From Sebastes aleutianus (taxonomy: Eukaryota; Chordata; Actinopteri; Perciformes; Sebastidae): a stretch of DNA of 64,000 nt. The position numbers were made by a program, and so were the translations under genes. The first letter of the stretch is position 1; each line of letters begins with the position of its first letter. The notes beneath the pieces were generated by a model. It was not told the origin of the DNA. It saw only the letters and a program-made list of their open reading frames with translations, and made no database searches. Below are positions 62,217 to 64,000 of this stretch, in pieces. Where the stretch lies: the NCBI GenBank assembly GCA_916700875.1, contig CAKAKS010000067.1, positions 23,642,591 through 23,706,590 on the forward strand. Direction: 5' to 3'.

Positions 62217-63860
62217 TTTTTTAGGTCACTGGAATTGACCTCATTTAAACCTCGCTAGATAAATTGTGTAAACATCATATTTTGAGATAGGTTATCTCTT
62301 TAAAGTCTTTTTTAATAAGCTATAGTTATAGCTGGCCCATGGGGCTCAACAGGCGCATTGACCAGTACCGTCTGCAATTATATTTAGCATGTCAACTTTG
62401 TCAACACAATTATTTTGCAAAGTCACCCCTTGATGAGCTTCATTGTTCTGATGACTAAAATCAGCGGCTGTTTCCTCATGGGCCTCATCACTTCCAGTCC
62501 ATCTAAAAATAACAACTAGTTTATATCTCTAAGGAGAATTATACCCACATATTGTATATGAAATTAACAGATTTACTAATTTAAATTAATATAATTGCAT
62601 ATTTAATCATCTTTATGTCTATATCTTAATACCAACAAGCGGTTCAGTAAACAGATGTAGGCAGCTGGTTGTGTTTTTAGGCCTGTCTAAATCCTTTGTG
62701 TGAATTATTCTTCTCTATGCGTTGCCTTGGAAACAGAGCAGCTGTTTGGAGAACAGCTAATCCGGGCAACATCACATTTCAGGATGAGGTGGCATAAATA
62801 AACATATCGACAATTCACAGCAAGTCGAAGTGAAGTGAGGGACACTGAGACGCTCACTTTAGTGATATTACAAAGAAAAATGGAAATTCACTGAGATTAG
62901 ATTTGGTAAAAAAAAATGTAATATTCTCAGAAAGGAAACCTGGCTGTTGCTGCAGCAGAAATTTGATATACAATACTGTAAGGAATGAACAAAAAACAAT
63001 TTGGTGATGTGTGAGTGGCCTATATAACCGTCTGAAATGCTAATTCGGGTTCAGTATTTTGCCCCGGCCTGATTTAATCAGTCACACAACGGAAAAGTGA
63101 CCACCAGTTTTGTATTTCTGTTGCGGTTTATGACATTTATCTGGTGTCCGTTGAGCACTGACACTGGACCAGCCTCAGTTATTATTGTTAGCAGTGTGCC
63201 AGATGCCTCCGTGGATCAGACACCCGGAGGACGCTGCTGGCCCATGCCGGGGGTATTCTTGGCTCTACGTATCACATGTCAGATGGAAAAAAAAAAAAAT
63301 CGAAATCATAGTGAGCAGTATTCCAGCACACACAACTCTGGCAAAGTCCATTCCTTCACTTGTAAGATGTGTTTGTGTAGTAAATGGAGTACTTCCTTGT
63401 TCTCTAATGAGGCTTGTGTAGCACCTCTAACCGCCCTGCTGCTCATCAAACTGTTGCCATGGAGAGGAAGGGCAAACACATTGATTGGTGCGGTATTTGC
63501 CATCTTACATACATGGTTTCAGAGCGTCGCTTCGTACTGTAGTCACACTGGATTGTGATTCAGTGTTCCCGTCTAAACCAAATGTGGTCAAAGTGTAAAA
63601 ACTTAAGTTATGACAGTGAACATGTCTGTGGGTCAGAGGTCAGTTCTGTTAACAGTTGTACAGTTCTCAGTGGACACTCAGCACACGTCATCTTTATGAC
63701 AAATTAAAAAAAATACATTTAAAAATAGGCTACAGTGTGGAGGATTTGGCGGCATCTGGTGGTGTGGTTGCAGATTGCAACCGACTGAGTACCCCTCCGC
63801 TCACTCCTCCCTTTCCAAGGGAAAGTTACACTGCCCATGTGTTATACACTGTGGTCTTAA
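62217..63860. other. Gene-free stretch
   Basis: A 153-codon frame at 63097-63558 has no domain, no splice support and unusual composition, so it was not called. Nothing else was recognised. Confidence 0.45.
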
Positions 63861-63864
63861 TGCA

Positions 63865-64000
63865 AAGGCTGATTGGAATCCTTAAAAAAATTCCTGAATC
63901 CGGATCATGATCCGGATCGCCACCAAAACCTAATGGATTGTTCATCGTGCTACACCCCAACCCTCCAAAAAATGTCATTCAAATGCATCACGAACTTTTG
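63865..64000. mobile_element. LINE 3'-end fragment (RTE/Rex3-like)
   Basis: The text TGAATCCGGATCATGATCCG, GATCGCCACCAAAACCTAAT and CTACACCCCAACCCTCC resembles the 3' part of RTE-type LINEs common in fish. It runs off the window edge. Confidence 0.5.

Noticed and set aside
63097..63558. 153-codon open frame on the + strand
   Set aside because: No domain, no splice signals, no homologous wording; it contains a low-complexity Lys run from a poly-A tract.

Overview
The window is a repeat-rich stretch of a bony-fish (probably percomorph teleost) nuclear genome. The evidence is split vertebrate genes with GT-AG introns, full-length orthologues of ccdc39, dcun1d1, setd9 and eif4a2, an intact BEL/Pao retrotransposon, many hAT-type transposons with 8-bp target duplications, L2/L1/RTE-like LINE pieces, a tRNA-derived SINE and long microsatellites. 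Nothing here is prokaryotic; there are no operons, ribosome binding sites or CRISPR arrays. All gene names rest on reading the translated exons; no search was run.

Left third (1-23.9 kb). It starts with a possible last exon of an unknown + strand gene (15-109), then a five-exon, 161-aa secreted Cys-rich protein on the minus strand (2498-4070) that I do not recognise. After transposon debris comes a tandemly duplicated four-exon gene for a small Thr/Pro-rich secreted protein. Copy A (8872-9913) is intact. Copy B (19488-22993, with its 3' remnant at about 10.6-10.9 kb) has an internally duplicated exon, a premature stop, and a last exon split by an 8.5-kb nested insertion (10896-19416). That insertion is a hAT-like element carrying a nearly pristine BEL/Pao element (11328-19041). 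A second hAT element (19897-21926) in an intron of copy B carries a 1-kb GGACAG-type minisatellite.

Middle (23.9-42.5 kb). Two genes lie head to tail on the minus strand. ccdc39 (20 exons, 951 aa) encodes the axonemal 96-nm ruler protein and has a good RFX X-box upstream, as expected for a motile-cilium gene. dcun1d1 (7 exons, 257 aa) encodes a cullin-neddylation cofactor. Their introns and the gap between them hold several transposons with exact target duplications and a 200-bp-arm inverted repeat.

Right third (42.5-64 kb). A displaced piece of eif4a2 with a SNORD2 copy is followed by an intronless setd9-like gene (44254-45105) and eif4a2 (11 exons, 411 aa). The introns of eif4a2 carry two SNORD2-like C/D snoRNAs and three H/ACA-type snoRNAs, matching the snoRNA-host role of this gene in other vertebrates. 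From about 55 kb on the sequence is mainly non-coding: AT-rich minisatellite arrays in both orientations, MITE and LINE ends, and a few weak exon-like fragments.

The genes do not form one pathway. The layout is local vertebrate synteny (ccdc39, dcun1d1 and eif4a2 all lie on human 3q26-27) overlaid by heavy, partly very recent transposon activity. The most striking structure is the nested insertion in copy B of the secreted-protein gene.
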